NCBI RefSeq assembly: GCF_003994855.1
Contig: NZ_CP034142.1
Location: 2,914,001-2,978,000, forward strand
DNA length: 64,000 bases
Reading direction: 5' to 3'
Origin: Marinobacter sp. NP-4(2019)
Lineage (GTDB): Bacteria > Pseudomonadota > Gammaproteobacteria > Pseudomonadales > Oleiphilaceae
In this document: in pieces, positions 18,367 through 27,445 of the stretch
Layout: each line of letters begins with the position of its first letter
Position numbering within the stretch: the first letter of the stretch is position 1
Program-made: the position numbers and the translations under genes
The notes under the pieces: model-generated
Told to the model about the DNA's origin: nothing
The model's input: the letters and a program-made list of their open reading frames with translations, nothing else
Databases searched by the model: none

Positions 18367-19671
18367 ATGACCAGGGATCCCATAGGACTCGCCCTGTCCA
18401 TGATGAATCGCCTCGCGGCGAACCCTTTACTGGACCGCTTTGGCTTGCGAACAGTCACCGAAAGAACCGCCTACCATGGTACCCGCGTGGGTTTCCGGAC
18501 CATTGCCCTGGCGGGTCGTGAGTTCAAACGGGTGACCAACTGGTTGCCCAAAAAACGTCTGCCTGGAAAAACGGTGCCAGCCCTGTTTGATCTTACGCTG
18601 GATGACGACCAACAGATGATTGTCGACAGCCTCCACCGGTTGGCCCGGGACACCCTGAGACCTGCCGCAGCCCAGGCCGATGAAGCTGGCGCCCTGCCTG
18701 CCGATGTTTTCGACGCCGCCGCAGAACTGGGACTCACCCTCTACGCCGTACCGGTGGAATTTGGCGGTGTGGCAGAAACCCGCTCCCCTGTTACCAGCGT
18801 GCTGATCGCCGAACAACTGGCCTGGGGCGATATGGGGCTGGCCATTGCCCTGTTGGCGCCGTTCAGTGTGGCCCAGGCGATCACCCAATGGGGCACTGGC
18901 GAACAACAGTCCCGCTACCTGCCCGCCTTTTGCGAAGAGCGCCCGCCAGTCGCCACCATTGCCATAGATGAACCAAGGGCATTGTTTGATCCCCTCAGGC
19001 TGAACACCATTGCCGAAACCAGGGACCATGGGTACCGGCTGAATGGCAGGAAGAACGGCGTCATCCTGGGGGCCCAGAGCGATCTGCTCCTGGTCGCCGC
19101 GGCACTGAATGGGCGGCCACGCCTGTTTATTGTTGAAGCGGGTACCGCGGGCCTGGAGCATACGGCCGATCCCACCATGGGATTGCGGGCCGCGCAACCG
19201 GTCACCCTGACCCTGAACAATGTTGAGGTTTCCTCCGATGCCCTGCTGGGCGACGACGACTTCGATTACCAGGCCTTCCTTGACCTCGGTGCCGTGCTGC
19301 GCTGTGGTCTGGCCATCGGCACCTCCCAGGCGGTGCTGGATTACGTCATTCCTTATTGCAATGAACGGGTAGCGTTCGGCGAACCGATCAGTAACCGCCA
19401 ATCCGTGGCCTTCATGATCAGCAACCTGGCCATCGAAACCGACAGCATGCGCATGCTTGCCTGGCGCGCCGCCAGCCGCGCCGAGACCGATCAGACCTTC
19501 CACCGCGAGGCCAGTCTGGCCAGGCTGCTGTGTAACGAGAAAGCCATGGAAATTGGCACCAACGGTGTCCAGCTGCTTGGAGGTCACGGCTTCGTGAAAG
19601 AGCATCCGGTCGAGCGCTGGTATCGCGACCTGCGCTCCGTCGCCACCCACACCGGCGGTGTCCACGCCTGA
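18367..19671 (+). CDS. Acyl-CoA dehydrogenase family protein lacking the catalytic glutamate
   Basis: 434 residues. The second ATG (18367) is chosen because AGGAGA sits 6 bp before it and abuts the first ATG. The acyl-CoA dehydrogenase fold is clear: an N-terminal helical domain, a middle beta domain, and the C-terminal QLLGGHGFVKEHPVERWYRD signature. The loop that normally reads IYEGT reads ATHTGG, so the general base that abstracts the alpha-proton is absent at that site. The next gene, 25 bp downstream, keeps it. The two may form a heteromeric enzyme in which one subunit is catalytic, as in mycobacterial sterol-degrading FadE pairs. Confidence 0.85.
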   Translation: MTRDPIGLALSMMNRLAANPLLDRFGLRTVTERTAYHGTRVGFRTIALAGREFKRVTNWLPKKRLPGKTVPALFDLTLDDDQQMIVDSLHRLARDTLRPAAAQADEAGALPADVFDAAAELGLTLYAVPVEFGGVAETRSPVTSVLIAEQLAWGDMGLAIALLAPFSVAQAITQWGTGEQQSRYLPAFCEERPPVATIAIDEPRALFDPLRLNTIAETRDHGYRLNGRKNGVILGAQSDLLLVAAALNGRPRLFIVEAGTAGLEHTADPTMGLRAAQPVTLTLNNVEVSSDALLGDDDFDYQAFLDLGAVLRCGLAIGTSQAVLDYVIPYCNERVAFGEPISNRQSVAFMISNLAIETDSMRMLAWRAASRAETDQTFHREASLARLLCNEKAMEIGTNGVQLLGGHGFVKEHPVERWYRDLRSVATHTGGVHA

Positions 19672-19696
19672 GTCTGAACAACACTGGAGTCTCACC

Positions 19697-20905
19697 ATGA
19701 ACCTGGAAATACCGAAAAAATTCTCCCCGATTGTTCACCAGGCCCGGCAGGTCGCCCAGGAAGTCTTTCGCCCCATTTCCCGTAAATACGACCGGGCAGA
19801 ACACACCTACCCCAAGGAACTGGACATGTTTGCCTCCATTATGGACGGCATGAACGAAGGAGCCCCGGATGGTGGCGCCGGAGCCGGCAAGCTGGCCCGC
19901 TCCGATGGCAATGGCAAAGACGGCAACCGCAACGGCACCAACATGAAAACCGTATTGGGATTGACGGAACTGTGCTGGGGCGATGTCGGGCTGGCGCTCT
20001 CCATCCCCCGCCAGGGTCTGGGCAATTCCGCCATTGCCGCCGTCGCCAGCGAACAGCAACTGGCGCGGCTGGGCGACACCTGGGCGGCCATGGCGATTAC
20101 CGAACCCGGAGCCGGATCCGACTCCGCCGCCATACGTACCACAGCCAGGGAAGACGGCGACCACTACGTGATCAATGGTGAAAAGATCTACGTCACCGCC
20201 GGTGAGCGGGCCAACGCCGTGGTGGTCTGGGCCAGCCTGGACCGCAACAAGGGGCGGGCCGCCATCAAGTCCTTTGTTGTGGAAAAAGGCACGCCCGGTA
20301 TGACCGTGGAACGACTGGAGAAGAAGCTGGGCATCCGCGCTTCCGATACCGCCGCCATCCGCTTCGAAAACTGCCGGGTACCGAAAGACAATCTGCTTGG
20401 GGATCCGGAAGTCAGCGTCGACAAAGGCTTTGCCGGTGCCATGCAGACCTTCGACAACACCCGTCCGGTGGTGGCCGGCATGGCCATTGGCGTGGCCCGC
20501 GCTGCACTCGAGCGCACCCGGGAAATCGTCGAACGGGCCGGCATCGACCTGAGCTACCGTACCCAGACCTGGACCCAGCCTGCCGTCACCCGCGAACTTC
20601 ACCTGCTCGAAGCCGAGCTGGAAGCCGCCCGACTGCTCACCCTGCGGGCCGCCTGGATGGCTGACAACGGCCTGCCCAACTCCAAAGAAGCGTCGATGGC
20701 AAAAGCCAAGGCTGGACGCGTCGGCAACGCCATCACCCTGCGCTGTGTGGAACTGTGCAGCAGTCTTGGCTATGGAGAAACGGAACTGCTGGAGAAATGG
20801 GCCCGTGATTCGAAAATTCTCGATATTTTCGAGGGCACACAGCAAATTCAGTTGCTGATCATCGCCCGCCGGCTGCTCGGGAAGTCGTCCGCTGAGTTGA
20901 AATAG
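19697..20905 (+). CDS. Acyl-CoA dehydrogenase (catalytic-type partner)
   Basis: 402 residues from the ATG at 19697 (GGAG 7 bp upstream). FAD/acyl-CoA motifs AMAITEPGAGSDSAAIRT and VNGEKIYVTAGE-like are present, and the catalytic Glu is kept in KILDIFEGTQQIQ. A Gly/Asn/Lys-rich insert (DGGAGAGKLARSDGNGKDGN, about residues 57-76) is unusual and probably a surface loop. It should perform alpha,beta-dehydrogenation in a fatty or aromatic acyl-CoA pathway, probably with the gene upstream. Substrate unknown. Confidence 0.88.
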   Translation: MNLEIPKKFSPIVHQARQVAQEVFRPISRKYDRAEHTYPKELDMFASIMDGMNEGAPDGGAGAGKLARSDGNGKDGNRNGTNMKTVLGLTELCWGDVGLALSIPRQGLGNSAIAAVASEQQLARLGDTWAAMAITEPGAGSDSAAIRTTAREDGDHYVINGEKIYVTAGERANAVVVWASLDRNKGRAAIKSFVVEKGTPGMTVERLEKKLGIRASDTAAIRFENCRVPKDNLLGDPEVSVDKGFAGAMQTFDNTRPVVAGMAIGVARAALERTREIVERAGIDLSYRTQTWTQPAVTRELHLLEAELEAARLLTLRAAWMADNGLPNSKEASMAKAKAGRVGNAITLRCVELCSSLGYGETELLEKWARDSKILDIFEGTQQIQLLIIARRLLGKSSAELK

Positions 20906-20945
20906 GCTAACCTGTGTGAAAATTCACAGGAATTCAGGCACCTGA

Positions 20946-21950
20946 ATGCTGAAAATCAACCGGGAAAATCTCAAGTCCAGTCACCAGACGATCTGGTTCA
21001 TCATCGACTTCCTGATGCTGGGCCTGCTCATCGCCAACCTGGCCCTGATCATTTTTGATTCCGTTTACGCCTTCAGCGCCATCGAAGGCTTTTTCGCAGA
21101 ACATACACCGGGATTTCACGGTCTCTACGAGCCGGTCCATGAAAACTTCCTGTTCTACGATCTGATCTTCGTCAGCATCTTCCTCAGCGAATTCTTCCTT
21201 CGCTGGGGCTACGCGGTGAAAGCAAATGTCTATGACCGCTGGTACTTCTACCCGTTCATACACTGGTATGACCTGGTGGGCTGTATCCCGGTTGGCAGCT
21301 TCCGCTTCCTGCGGATCCTGCGGGTGATTTCCATTATCTACCGGTTGCACCAGTATAAAATCATCGACGTCACCAGCATGCGTGTTTACCAGTTCGTGAA
21401 CTTCTACTACGAAGCTTTCATGGAAGAACTGTCGGATCGCATCGTGCTCAAGGTACTGTCCGGCGTGCAACAGGAAGTGAAGCGGGGGTCGCCACTGTTT
21501 GAACGCATCCAGCACGACATTGTCTATCCGCGCAAGGAGATGCTGACAGACTGGATTTCGCAGCGTGTAGCCCAGGCGGCCCAGGAAGGCTATGTGCCCA
21601 ACCGGGGGGCGCTGCGGAGCTACCTGGAAAACCGGGTAGACAGCGCGCTCAAGCAGAATCTTGAGCTGTCTCGACTGAAATATCTGCCGGTGGTCGGCCC
21701 CACCATCCAGGAAACCCTTGAGGAAGCCGTTGGCGATATCGTGGCCAACGTCATCCACCAGATTCTGGAGGACCTGGCATCCGCCTCCAACCATGCGTTC
21801 ATTGAAGACATCATCAACGTATTCATGCCCGATCCGTACGAGAGGACTGAATCCGCCGCAAATGAAGCACTGATCAACCTGATCCTGGAAATTCTGGATG
21901 CGATCAAGGCCCAGGTACGCGTCAAACACTGGCGCGAAGAGTTGCCCTGA
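20946..21950 (+). CDS. Voltage-sensor-like membrane protein without a pore module
   Basis: 334 residues. Four membrane segments fill the first 150 residues. The fourth (FRFLRILRVISIIYRLHQYK) carries Arg at three-residue spacing, the mark of an S4 voltage-sensor helix. No pore loop or selectivity filter follows. The remaining 180 residues are amphipathic helices with repeated coiled segments, probably cytosolic. This resembles ion-transporter-like proteins of unknown role in marine gammaproteobacteria. It could be a stand-alone voltage sensor or proton pathway. Two small inverted repeats precede the ATG. Confidence 0.7.
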   Translation: MLKINRENLKSSHQTIWFIIDFLMLGLLIANLALIIFDSVYAFSAIEGFFAEHTPGFHGLYEPVHENFLFYDLIFVSIFLSEFFLRWGYAVKANVYDRWYFYPFIHWYDLVGCIPVGSFRFLRILRVISIIYRLHQYKIIDVTSMRVYQFVNFYYEAFMEELSDRIVLKVLSGVQQEVKRGSPLFERIQHDIVYPRKEMLTDWISQRVAQAAQEGYVPNRGALRSYLENRVDSALKQNLELSRLKYLPVVGPTIQETLEEAVGDIVANVIHQILEDLASASNHAFIEDIINVFMPDPYERTESAANEALINLILEILDAIKAQVRVKHWREELP

Positions 21951-21983
21951 CCTTTGACCAAAACAACCGCAAGAGTCGACCCC

Positions 21984-23471
21984 ATGACATCATCAACACA
22001 GGCCCTTCATTATCGGCCGGCCCATGAGCTCCTGTCGGAGCTCAAAAATGGCACGCTCACCAGCGAAGCCGTGACACAACATTTCCTGGAGCAGATCCGG
22101 CGTCACAATGACACCATCAATGCCGTGGTTACCCTGGACGAACAGAAGGCACTGAAGAAGGCCCGGGCAGCGGATGACAAACGTGCATCCGGCGCCCCAA
22201 CGGGTCCCCTCCACGGCCTGCCCCTGACCCTAAAGGATACCTGGGAAGTCGCGGGCATGACCTGTACTGCGGGTGCCCCGGCTCTGCGGGAACACCGCCC
22301 TCAGCACCACGCCGATGTGGTCCAGCGCCTGGAAGACGCCGGCGCCATTATCCTCGGAAAAACCAACGTACCGATCTACGCCACCGACCTGCAGAGCTAC
22401 AACAAACTGTTTGGTGCAACCAACAACCCCTACAATCCCGAACATACACCCGGCGGTTCATCCGGCGGTGCTGCGGCAGCACTGGCCGCCGGCATGACAC
22501 CACTGGAGGTGGGCAGCGACCTGGCCGGCTCCATCCGCACTCCGGCCCACTTCTGCGGGGTGTTCGGCCACAAACCGACCCGGGCACTCGTGTCTTTCCG
22601 GGGCCATATTCCTGGACCGCCCGGCACCCAGTCCCGCCCGGACCTGGCCGAGGGTGTCCCCCTCGCACGCACCGCACGGGATCTGGCCCTGCTGTTGGAG
22701 GTGATCGCCGGCCCCACACCACTGGAAGCCCGCAGCTGGTCCGTCAACATGGAACCATCAAGGCTCACTTCCCTGGACCAGGCCCGCGTGGGACTCTGGC
22801 TGGAAGACGCCCTCTGCCCCGTCGAAGAGGAGTTGACCAACGGTTACCGTAAGCTGGGGCAGGATCTGGAAAAGCGGGGCGCCCTGGTCGCCGAAGCCAG
22901 ACATCCGTTGCTCAGCCTGGAACATGTCCTGCCACCCTATTTCAACCTGCTCGGCAGTCTGTTGAGCACCTCCCTCAAGCCCGCTCAAAGACGGCAAATG
23001 CTCTGGGTGGCACGACTGGAAAGGTGGCTGAAATTACTGGGCCCACTGACACCTTTTATCGGCGAATACGGACGCGGCGTGAACCAACCGATCCACCAAT
23101 GGATCGCCGTGAGTGAGACTCGGGAGAAGATGCGCGCCGAGATCGACGGCCTGTTCGAAGAGTTCGATGTGCTGCTCACACCCGTCACGCCCACTACCGC
23201 CATCCGCCACGACCACAGTCATCCGGTATTCAAGCGCCGCATCTCCGTTGCCGGACAGCCCAGGGCCTACATGGATCAGTTCTGCTGGATCGCCTTCGCC
23301 ACGCTCCTTGGCCTGCCGGCCACATCCGTGCCCATTGGCCGCAGCAAGGACGGACTGCCGTTCAATGTGCAGGTGATTGGCGCCCCGGGGAAGGACCTGA
23401 CAACCATCCGTTTCGCGGAACTGCTGGAGCGTGAGGGATTGGCTGGATTTAACCCACCGCCGGGCTTCTGA
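21984..23471 (+). CDS. Amidase-signature family hydrolase
   Basis: 495 residues from the ATG at 21984. The Ser-cisSer-Lys triad is visible: Lys84 in LTLKDTWEV, cis-Ser in GGSSGG (157-162) and nucleophile Ser183 in GSDLAGSIRTPAHF. No signal peptide is seen, so it is cytosolic. The family hydrolyses varied amides, including fatty-acid amides, aryl amides and carbamates. The context (acyl-CoA dehydrogenases upstream) does not define the substrate. It is not a GatA, since no gatB/gatC genes are near. Confidence 0.9.
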   Translation: MTSSTQALHYRPAHELLSELKNGTLTSEAVTQHFLEQIRRHNDTINAVVTLDEQKALKKARAADDKRASGAPTGPLHGLPLTLKDTWEVAGMTCTAGAPALREHRPQHHADVVQRLEDAGAIILGKTNVPIYATDLQSYNKLFGATNNPYNPEHTPGGSSGGAAAALAAGMTPLEVGSDLAGSIRTPAHFCGVFGHKPTRALVSFRGHIPGPPGTQSRPDLAEGVPLARTARDLALLLEVIAGPTPLEARSWSVNMEPSRLTSLDQARVGLWLEDALCPVEEELTNGYRKLGQDLEKRGALVAEARHPLLSLEHVLPPYFNLLGSLLSTSLKPAQRRQMLWVARLERWLKLLGPLTPFIGEYGRGVNQPIHQWIAVSETREKMRAEIDGLFEEFDVLLTPVTPTTAIRHDHSHPVFKRRISVAGQPRAYMDQFCWIAFATLLGLPATSVPIGRSKDGLPFNVQVIGAPGKDLTTIRFAELLEREGLAGFNPPPGF

Positions 23472-23533
23472 CGATCAGCACTGGTCGCCCCTACAGGATC
23501 CCAGGCTCGACCTCGTCATCCGCGCCTGGTTGC

Positions 23534-23597
23534 GAGAATGATTATTGATTGCATGACATAACAGCCGATACTAATATGAGCGAACGATAATCAGTTC
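23534..23597 (+). promoter_or_regulatory. Candidate Fur operator region of the imelysin operon
   Basis: Two A/T-rich partial matches to the Fur consensus lie 31-94 bp before the first imelysin gene: GAGAATGATTATTGATTGC (23534) and GAACGATAATCAGTTC (23582). Each matches about 11 positions of the 19-bp consensus. Fur control is known for the homologous Pseudomonas operon, so these are plausible but unproven. Confidence 0.4.
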
Positions 23598-23627
23598 TAT
23601 TTAATAAACAAGAGCAAGGAATCCGCA

Positions 23628-24941
23628 ATGAACGTATCCGCACCATGTTCCGCGCTGGCAGTCGCCATTTCGATCGCCCTGCTGGCCGGCTGTAACAATA
23701 GCAATGAAACCAACACCGAATCCTCCTCTACACAGGCACAGCCAAGCATCACCCGGGCGGATGTCGTCAAACATTACACTGCGCTGGCTCACGCCAAGTA
23801 TCAGGATGCGCTGACCACCGCCCAGGCACTGGACGCAGCCGTGGACACGCTCCTGGCAGAGCCTACGGACGCCAACCTGGAAGCCGCAAAGCAGGCCTGG
23901 CTGGCGGCCCGTGTGCCCTATCAGCAGACCGAGGTGTTTCGCTTTGGCAACGCCATCGTCGATGACTGGGAGGGCCAGCTCAATGCCTGGCCACTGGATG
24001 AGGGCCTGATCGACTACGTTGTGTCGGACGATTACCAATACGAACTGGGTAACGAAGGTGCTACCGCCAACATCGTCGCCAGCAGAGAGATTAACATCGG
24101 TGGCAATACCGTTGATGTGTCCAACCTGACACCGGAACTGCTTGCGGATCTGAACGAAATCGGTGGTTCGGAAGCCAACGTGGCCACCGGCTACCATGCC
24201 ATCGAATTCCTGCTCTGGGGCCAGGACTTGCACGGTTTTGAAGCTGGCGCGGGTGAGCGGCCGGCCACCGACTATGTTCAGGGCGAAGATTGCACCCACG
24301 GTAACTGCGACCGCCGCGCCGCCTATCTGGATGCCGCCACCGACCTGCTGGTAAGCGATCTGGAGTGGATGGTTGCCCAATGGGCACCCGGACAGGACGA
24401 TAACTACCGGACACAATTGCTGGCCGAGGCCCCCGAAGCCGTTATCCAGAAAATGTTGTTCGGTATGGGCTCCCTGTCCCTGGGTGAACTGGCCGGCGAG
24501 CGTATGAAGGTGGCCCTGGAGGCTAACTCCTACGAAGACGAACATGACTGCTTCAGCGACAACACCCATAACAGCCATTACTACAACGGCCAGGGCATTG
24601 CCAATGTTTACACCGGCAGCTACACGCGTGTGGATGGCACCGAAGTTTCCGGTCCTGCCCTGGCGGATCTGGTCGCAGAGCTCAACCCGACTCTGGATGA
24701 AACCCTGCGAACGCAACTCACCAACTCCATGGACGCCCTGGGGGCCCTGAAGTCCGCCGCCGAGGCCGAGGCCGACCCGTTCAGGTTCGACATGATGATT
24801 GCCCCGGCCAATGAACGCGGTGCCGAGATCGTCAACGGCGCCATCATGGCTCTGGTACAACAGACCGGCTCCATAGAACAAGCGGCCAACGAACTCGGTA
24901 TCGACTCACTGGAGCCGGATAACGCCGGACATAGCTTCTGA
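23628..24941 (+). CDS. Imelysin-family iron-related lipoprotein
   Basis: 437 residues. A lipoprotein signal with lipobox LLAGC (Cys22) precedes an imelysin/peptidase M75 domain. The family GxHxxE motif is intact in GYHAIEFLLWG (about 188-198). A His/Asp-rich stretch (YEDEHDCFSDNTHNSHYYNG) may bind metal. Homologues in Pseudomonas (icmP locus) are Fur-regulated and linked to iron uptake. It starts a four-gene operon with the next three genes at spacings of 8, 24 and -11 bp. Confidence 0.92.
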   Translation: MNVSAPCSALAVAISIALLAGCNNSNETNTESSSTQAQPSITRADVVKHYTALAHAKYQDALTTAQALDAAVDTLLAEPTDANLEAAKQAWLAARVPYQQTEVFRFGNAIVDDWEGQLNAWPLDEGLIDYVVSDDYQYELGNEGATANIVASREINIGGNTVDVSNLTPELLADLNEIGGSEANVATGYHAIEFLLWGQDLHGFEAGAGERPATDYVQGEDCTHGNCDRRAAYLDAATDLLVSDLEWMVAQWAPGQDDNYRTQLLAEAPEAVIQKMLFGMGSLSLGELAGERMKVALEANSYEDEHDCFSDNTHNSHYYNGQGIANVYTGSYTRVDGTEVSGPALADLVAELNPTLDETLRTQLTNSMDALGALKSAAEAEADPFRFDMMIAPANERGAEIVNGAIMALVQQTGSIEQAANELGIDSLEPDNAGHSF

Positions 24942-24949
24942 TTGCGCCT

Positions 24950-26362
24950 ATGTCCCGAAACACGTTCTTGCTGGCACTCTCAGCCAGCCTACTAAGCACC
25001 GCGGCGGCCGTAATGGCCGCCGCATCGTCACTTCCGGTACAGGACACCCCGCTCACCGGGGGCGACGGCACGGTGAAGCAGTTCGATCACAATGCTTATT
25101 CCCAGCCCCAGGCCAACCTGTCCATGACCAAGCGGCTGGACTTCAGTGTGGGCAACAGCTTCTTCCGCAACCCATGGGTGGAGGCTCCCGCAAGCACCGA
25201 AGCCCGGGATGGACTGGGGCCACTGTTTAACACTAACTCCTGCCAGGGTTGCCATATCAAGGATGGTCGTGGCCATCCGCCCAATGCGGATGCTCCTTCA
25301 GTATCACTGTTCCTGCGCCTGGCCGTTCCTGCCGATCCCGAAGCCGACGCTGAACTACTACGAACCCATGGCTTCAAGCCTGCGCCCGTTTATGGAAGCC
25401 AGCTACAGACCGCAGCGATATCGGGCATGAAACCCGAGGCCGACATGGTTCTGGAATGGGAAACCATCACGGAAACCTACGACGACGGCGACAAACTTGA
25501 GCTGCGTAAGCCGGTCTACAGCATTCGCAACCCGAACTACGGCCCCCTGCCGGAGAATTTGCTCACCTCTCCCCGGGTAGCACCACCAATGATCGGTCTC
25601 GGTCTGCTACAGGCTATCCGCGAGTCTACCCTGCTCGACCTGGCCGACCCGGAAGACCAGAACAGCGATGGCATATCCGGAAAAGTGAACCGGGTCTGGG
25701 ATGCGGAAGCACAACAAACCGTGGTAGGACGCTTTGGCTGGAAGGCGGCCGAGCCCAACATTCACCAACAAAGCATGGGCGCATTTGCCGGCGACATGGG
25801 TCTGACCTCCAGCATAAAATGGTCGACCGATTGCACCCCGGAACAAAAATGCAACCAGTTCCCCCACGGTGGAGAACCGGAAGTCAGCGACAAGGTGGCC
25901 GACTTCGTCACCTTTTACGCCAGTAGCCTGGCTGTGCCCGCGCGGCGAAACCTGGAAAGCCCCAAGGTGCAGAAAGGTGCATACCTGTTCAACGACATCG
26001 GATGTGCGGGTTGCCATACCCCTTATTACACAACTGGCACCATCAAGGACCGCCCGGATCTGAGCAACCAAGCCATCTGGCCCTATACCGACCTGCTGTT
26101 GCACGATATGGGTGAAGGTCTGGCCGATGGTCGTGACGAATTCCTGGCCAACGGCCATGAATGGCGTACGCCGCCACTGTGGGGCATTGGCCTGGCGCAG
26201 AGCGTTAATCCCCTGGCGGGTTTCCTGCACGATGGAAGGGCGAGAACGATCGAGGAAGCCATACTGTGGCATGACGGTGAAGCTGCGGCAGCCACGAACC
26301 GGTTCAAGGCATTGCCGAAAGATCAAAGGAAAGCTTTGTTGAAGTTTCTGGAATCGCTCTGA
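24950..26362 (+). CDS. Di-heme c-type oxidoreductase (DUF1111 / thiol oxidoreductase-like)
   Basis: 470 residues with an N-terminal signal peptide (LLALSASLLSTAAAVMAAAS). Two c-type heme sites are visible: CQGCH at 98-102 and CAGCH near residue 345, the latter in a MauG/cytochrome-peroxidase-like context (NDIGCAGCHTPYYTTG). Periplasmic. DUF1111 proteins recur beside imelysins, so a redox step on iron (ferrous/ferric change) at the imelysin is a reasonable guess. The product is unmeasured. Confidence 0.9.
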   Translation: MSRNTFLLALSASLLSTAAAVMAAASSLPVQDTPLTGGDGTVKQFDHNAYSQPQANLSMTKRLDFSVGNSFFRNPWVEAPASTEARDGLGPLFNTNSCQGCHIKDGRGHPPNADAPSVSLFLRLAVPADPEADAELLRTHGFKPAPVYGSQLQTAAISGMKPEADMVLEWETITETYDDGDKLELRKPVYSIRNPNYGPLPENLLTSPRVAPPMIGLGLLQAIRESTLLDLADPEDQNSDGISGKVNRVWDAEAQQTVVGRFGWKAAEPNIHQQSMGAFAGDMGLTSSIKWSTDCTPEQKCNQFPHGGEPEVSDKVADFVTFYASSLAVPARRNLESPKVQKGAYLFNDIGCAGCHTPYYTTGTIKDRPDLSNQAIWPYTDLLLHDMGEGLADGRDEFLANGHEWRTPPLWGIGLAQSVNPLAGFLHDGRARTIEEAILWHDGEAAAATNRFKALPKDQRKALLKFLESL

Positions 26363-26386
26363 GTACTCACTCCCTGAGAACAATAG

Positions 26387-27445
26387 ATGATGAGCTTTTT
26401 TCGACGTTTTCCGGTTTCACATGACCGCCGTCTAATAACCGCACCTCTCATGCTGGCATTGCTGATGGCAGCCGGATCTGCTTCCGCGGATCCACTGCCT
26501 CAGTGGCATAGCCTTATAGAATCTGGTTACGCCAAGCTCGCATCCGAAACAGGCAATCTGGAAGCGAAGGCAAACTCATACTGCACGGCACCTTCTCAAG
26601 ATGCCAGAAGCCAGCTCTCCGCACAGTGGCGCACGGCGTTTGAGGCCTGGCAGGCGGTTCGCTTTGTTGATTTCGGACCGGTGAAACAAAACAACCTGGC
26701 CTGGCAGTTCCAGTTCTGGCCCGACCCGAAAAACCTGGTGGCACGAAAAGCCGGTCAACTCTTGAAGTCTCCGGCGACGGATACATCCATAGCACAGCGA
26801 GTATCCGACGGCGGTGTCGCTGTCCAGGGGTTTCCCATGGTGGAGTACCTGCTGTTTGATGACCGTCTTAATGAATCGGACCAGGCCCTCCCCTCGGAAC
26901 CGGCCTGCCTGTTATTACAAGCCGTAAGTAGCCACCTGCACACCAATAGCATGAACCTTCACCGGCAGTGGCAAACCTTCCAGCCACACTACCTGAGCCA
27001 GGATGCCTACCGCTCTACCTCAATGAAAGCTGCCATGACCGCGCTGGAAATACTGGTTGAACGCCGTCTGGCCGAGCCCATGGGCTTACGCGGCAACAAC
27101 AAACGCTCAATCTATCCGTCAGACGCGTGGCGCAGCGGGCATTCCCTGGCGGCCGTCAGGGCCAGCGTGCAGGGACTCCATGATTATTTCATGCCCGGAC
27201 TTGCGCTCTGGATGGATGAAGTCGATGAGCCGGCACTGGCACAACGGATTGAAGATCAGTTGTCCCGCGTTCTGGCGCGGTTCGACGAACTACCGAATGC
27301 CATGGCGCCCTTACTTCAGGATGAATCCTTCTACCAGCTCCAGGGGCTCCACGTGTCTCTCAGCCAGTTACAACAACTGCTGAACGATGAGGCGGCCACC
27401 ACCCTGGGTGTGATACGAGGATTCAATTCAAGCGATGGCGACTGA
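26387..27445 (+). CDS. Second imelysin-family periplasmic protein
   Basis: 352 residues with a signal peptide (LITAPLMLALLMAAGSASA). The imelysin fold is recognisable (WQAVRFVDFGPV; VEYLLFDDRL), but the GxHxxE motif is altered to GFPMVE, losing the His. It is a divergent paralogue of the first imelysin; a pair with this asymmetry may work as partners. It overlaps the next gene by 11 bp. Confidence 0.88.
   Translation: MMSFFRRFPVSHDRRLITAPLMLALLMAAGSASADPLPQWHSLIESGYAKLASETGNLEAKANSYCTAPSQDARSQLSAQWRTAFEAWQAVRFVDFGPVKQNNLAWQFQFWPDPKNLVARKAGQLLKSPATDTSIAQRVSDGGVAVQGFPMVEYLLFDDRLNESDQALPSEPACLLLQAVSSHLHTNSMNLHRQWQTFQPHYLSQDAYRSTSMKAAMTALEILVERRLAEPMGLRGNNKRSIYPSDAWRSGHSLAAVRASVQGLHDYFMPGLALWMDEVDEPALAQRIEDQLSRVLARFDELPNAMAPLLQDESFYQLQGLHVSLSQLQQLLNDEAATTLGVIRGFNSSDGD

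Noticed and set aside
18427..20845. Two long minus-strand frames (423 and 475 codons)
   Set aside because: Antisense shadows of the two acyl-CoA dehydrogenase genes.
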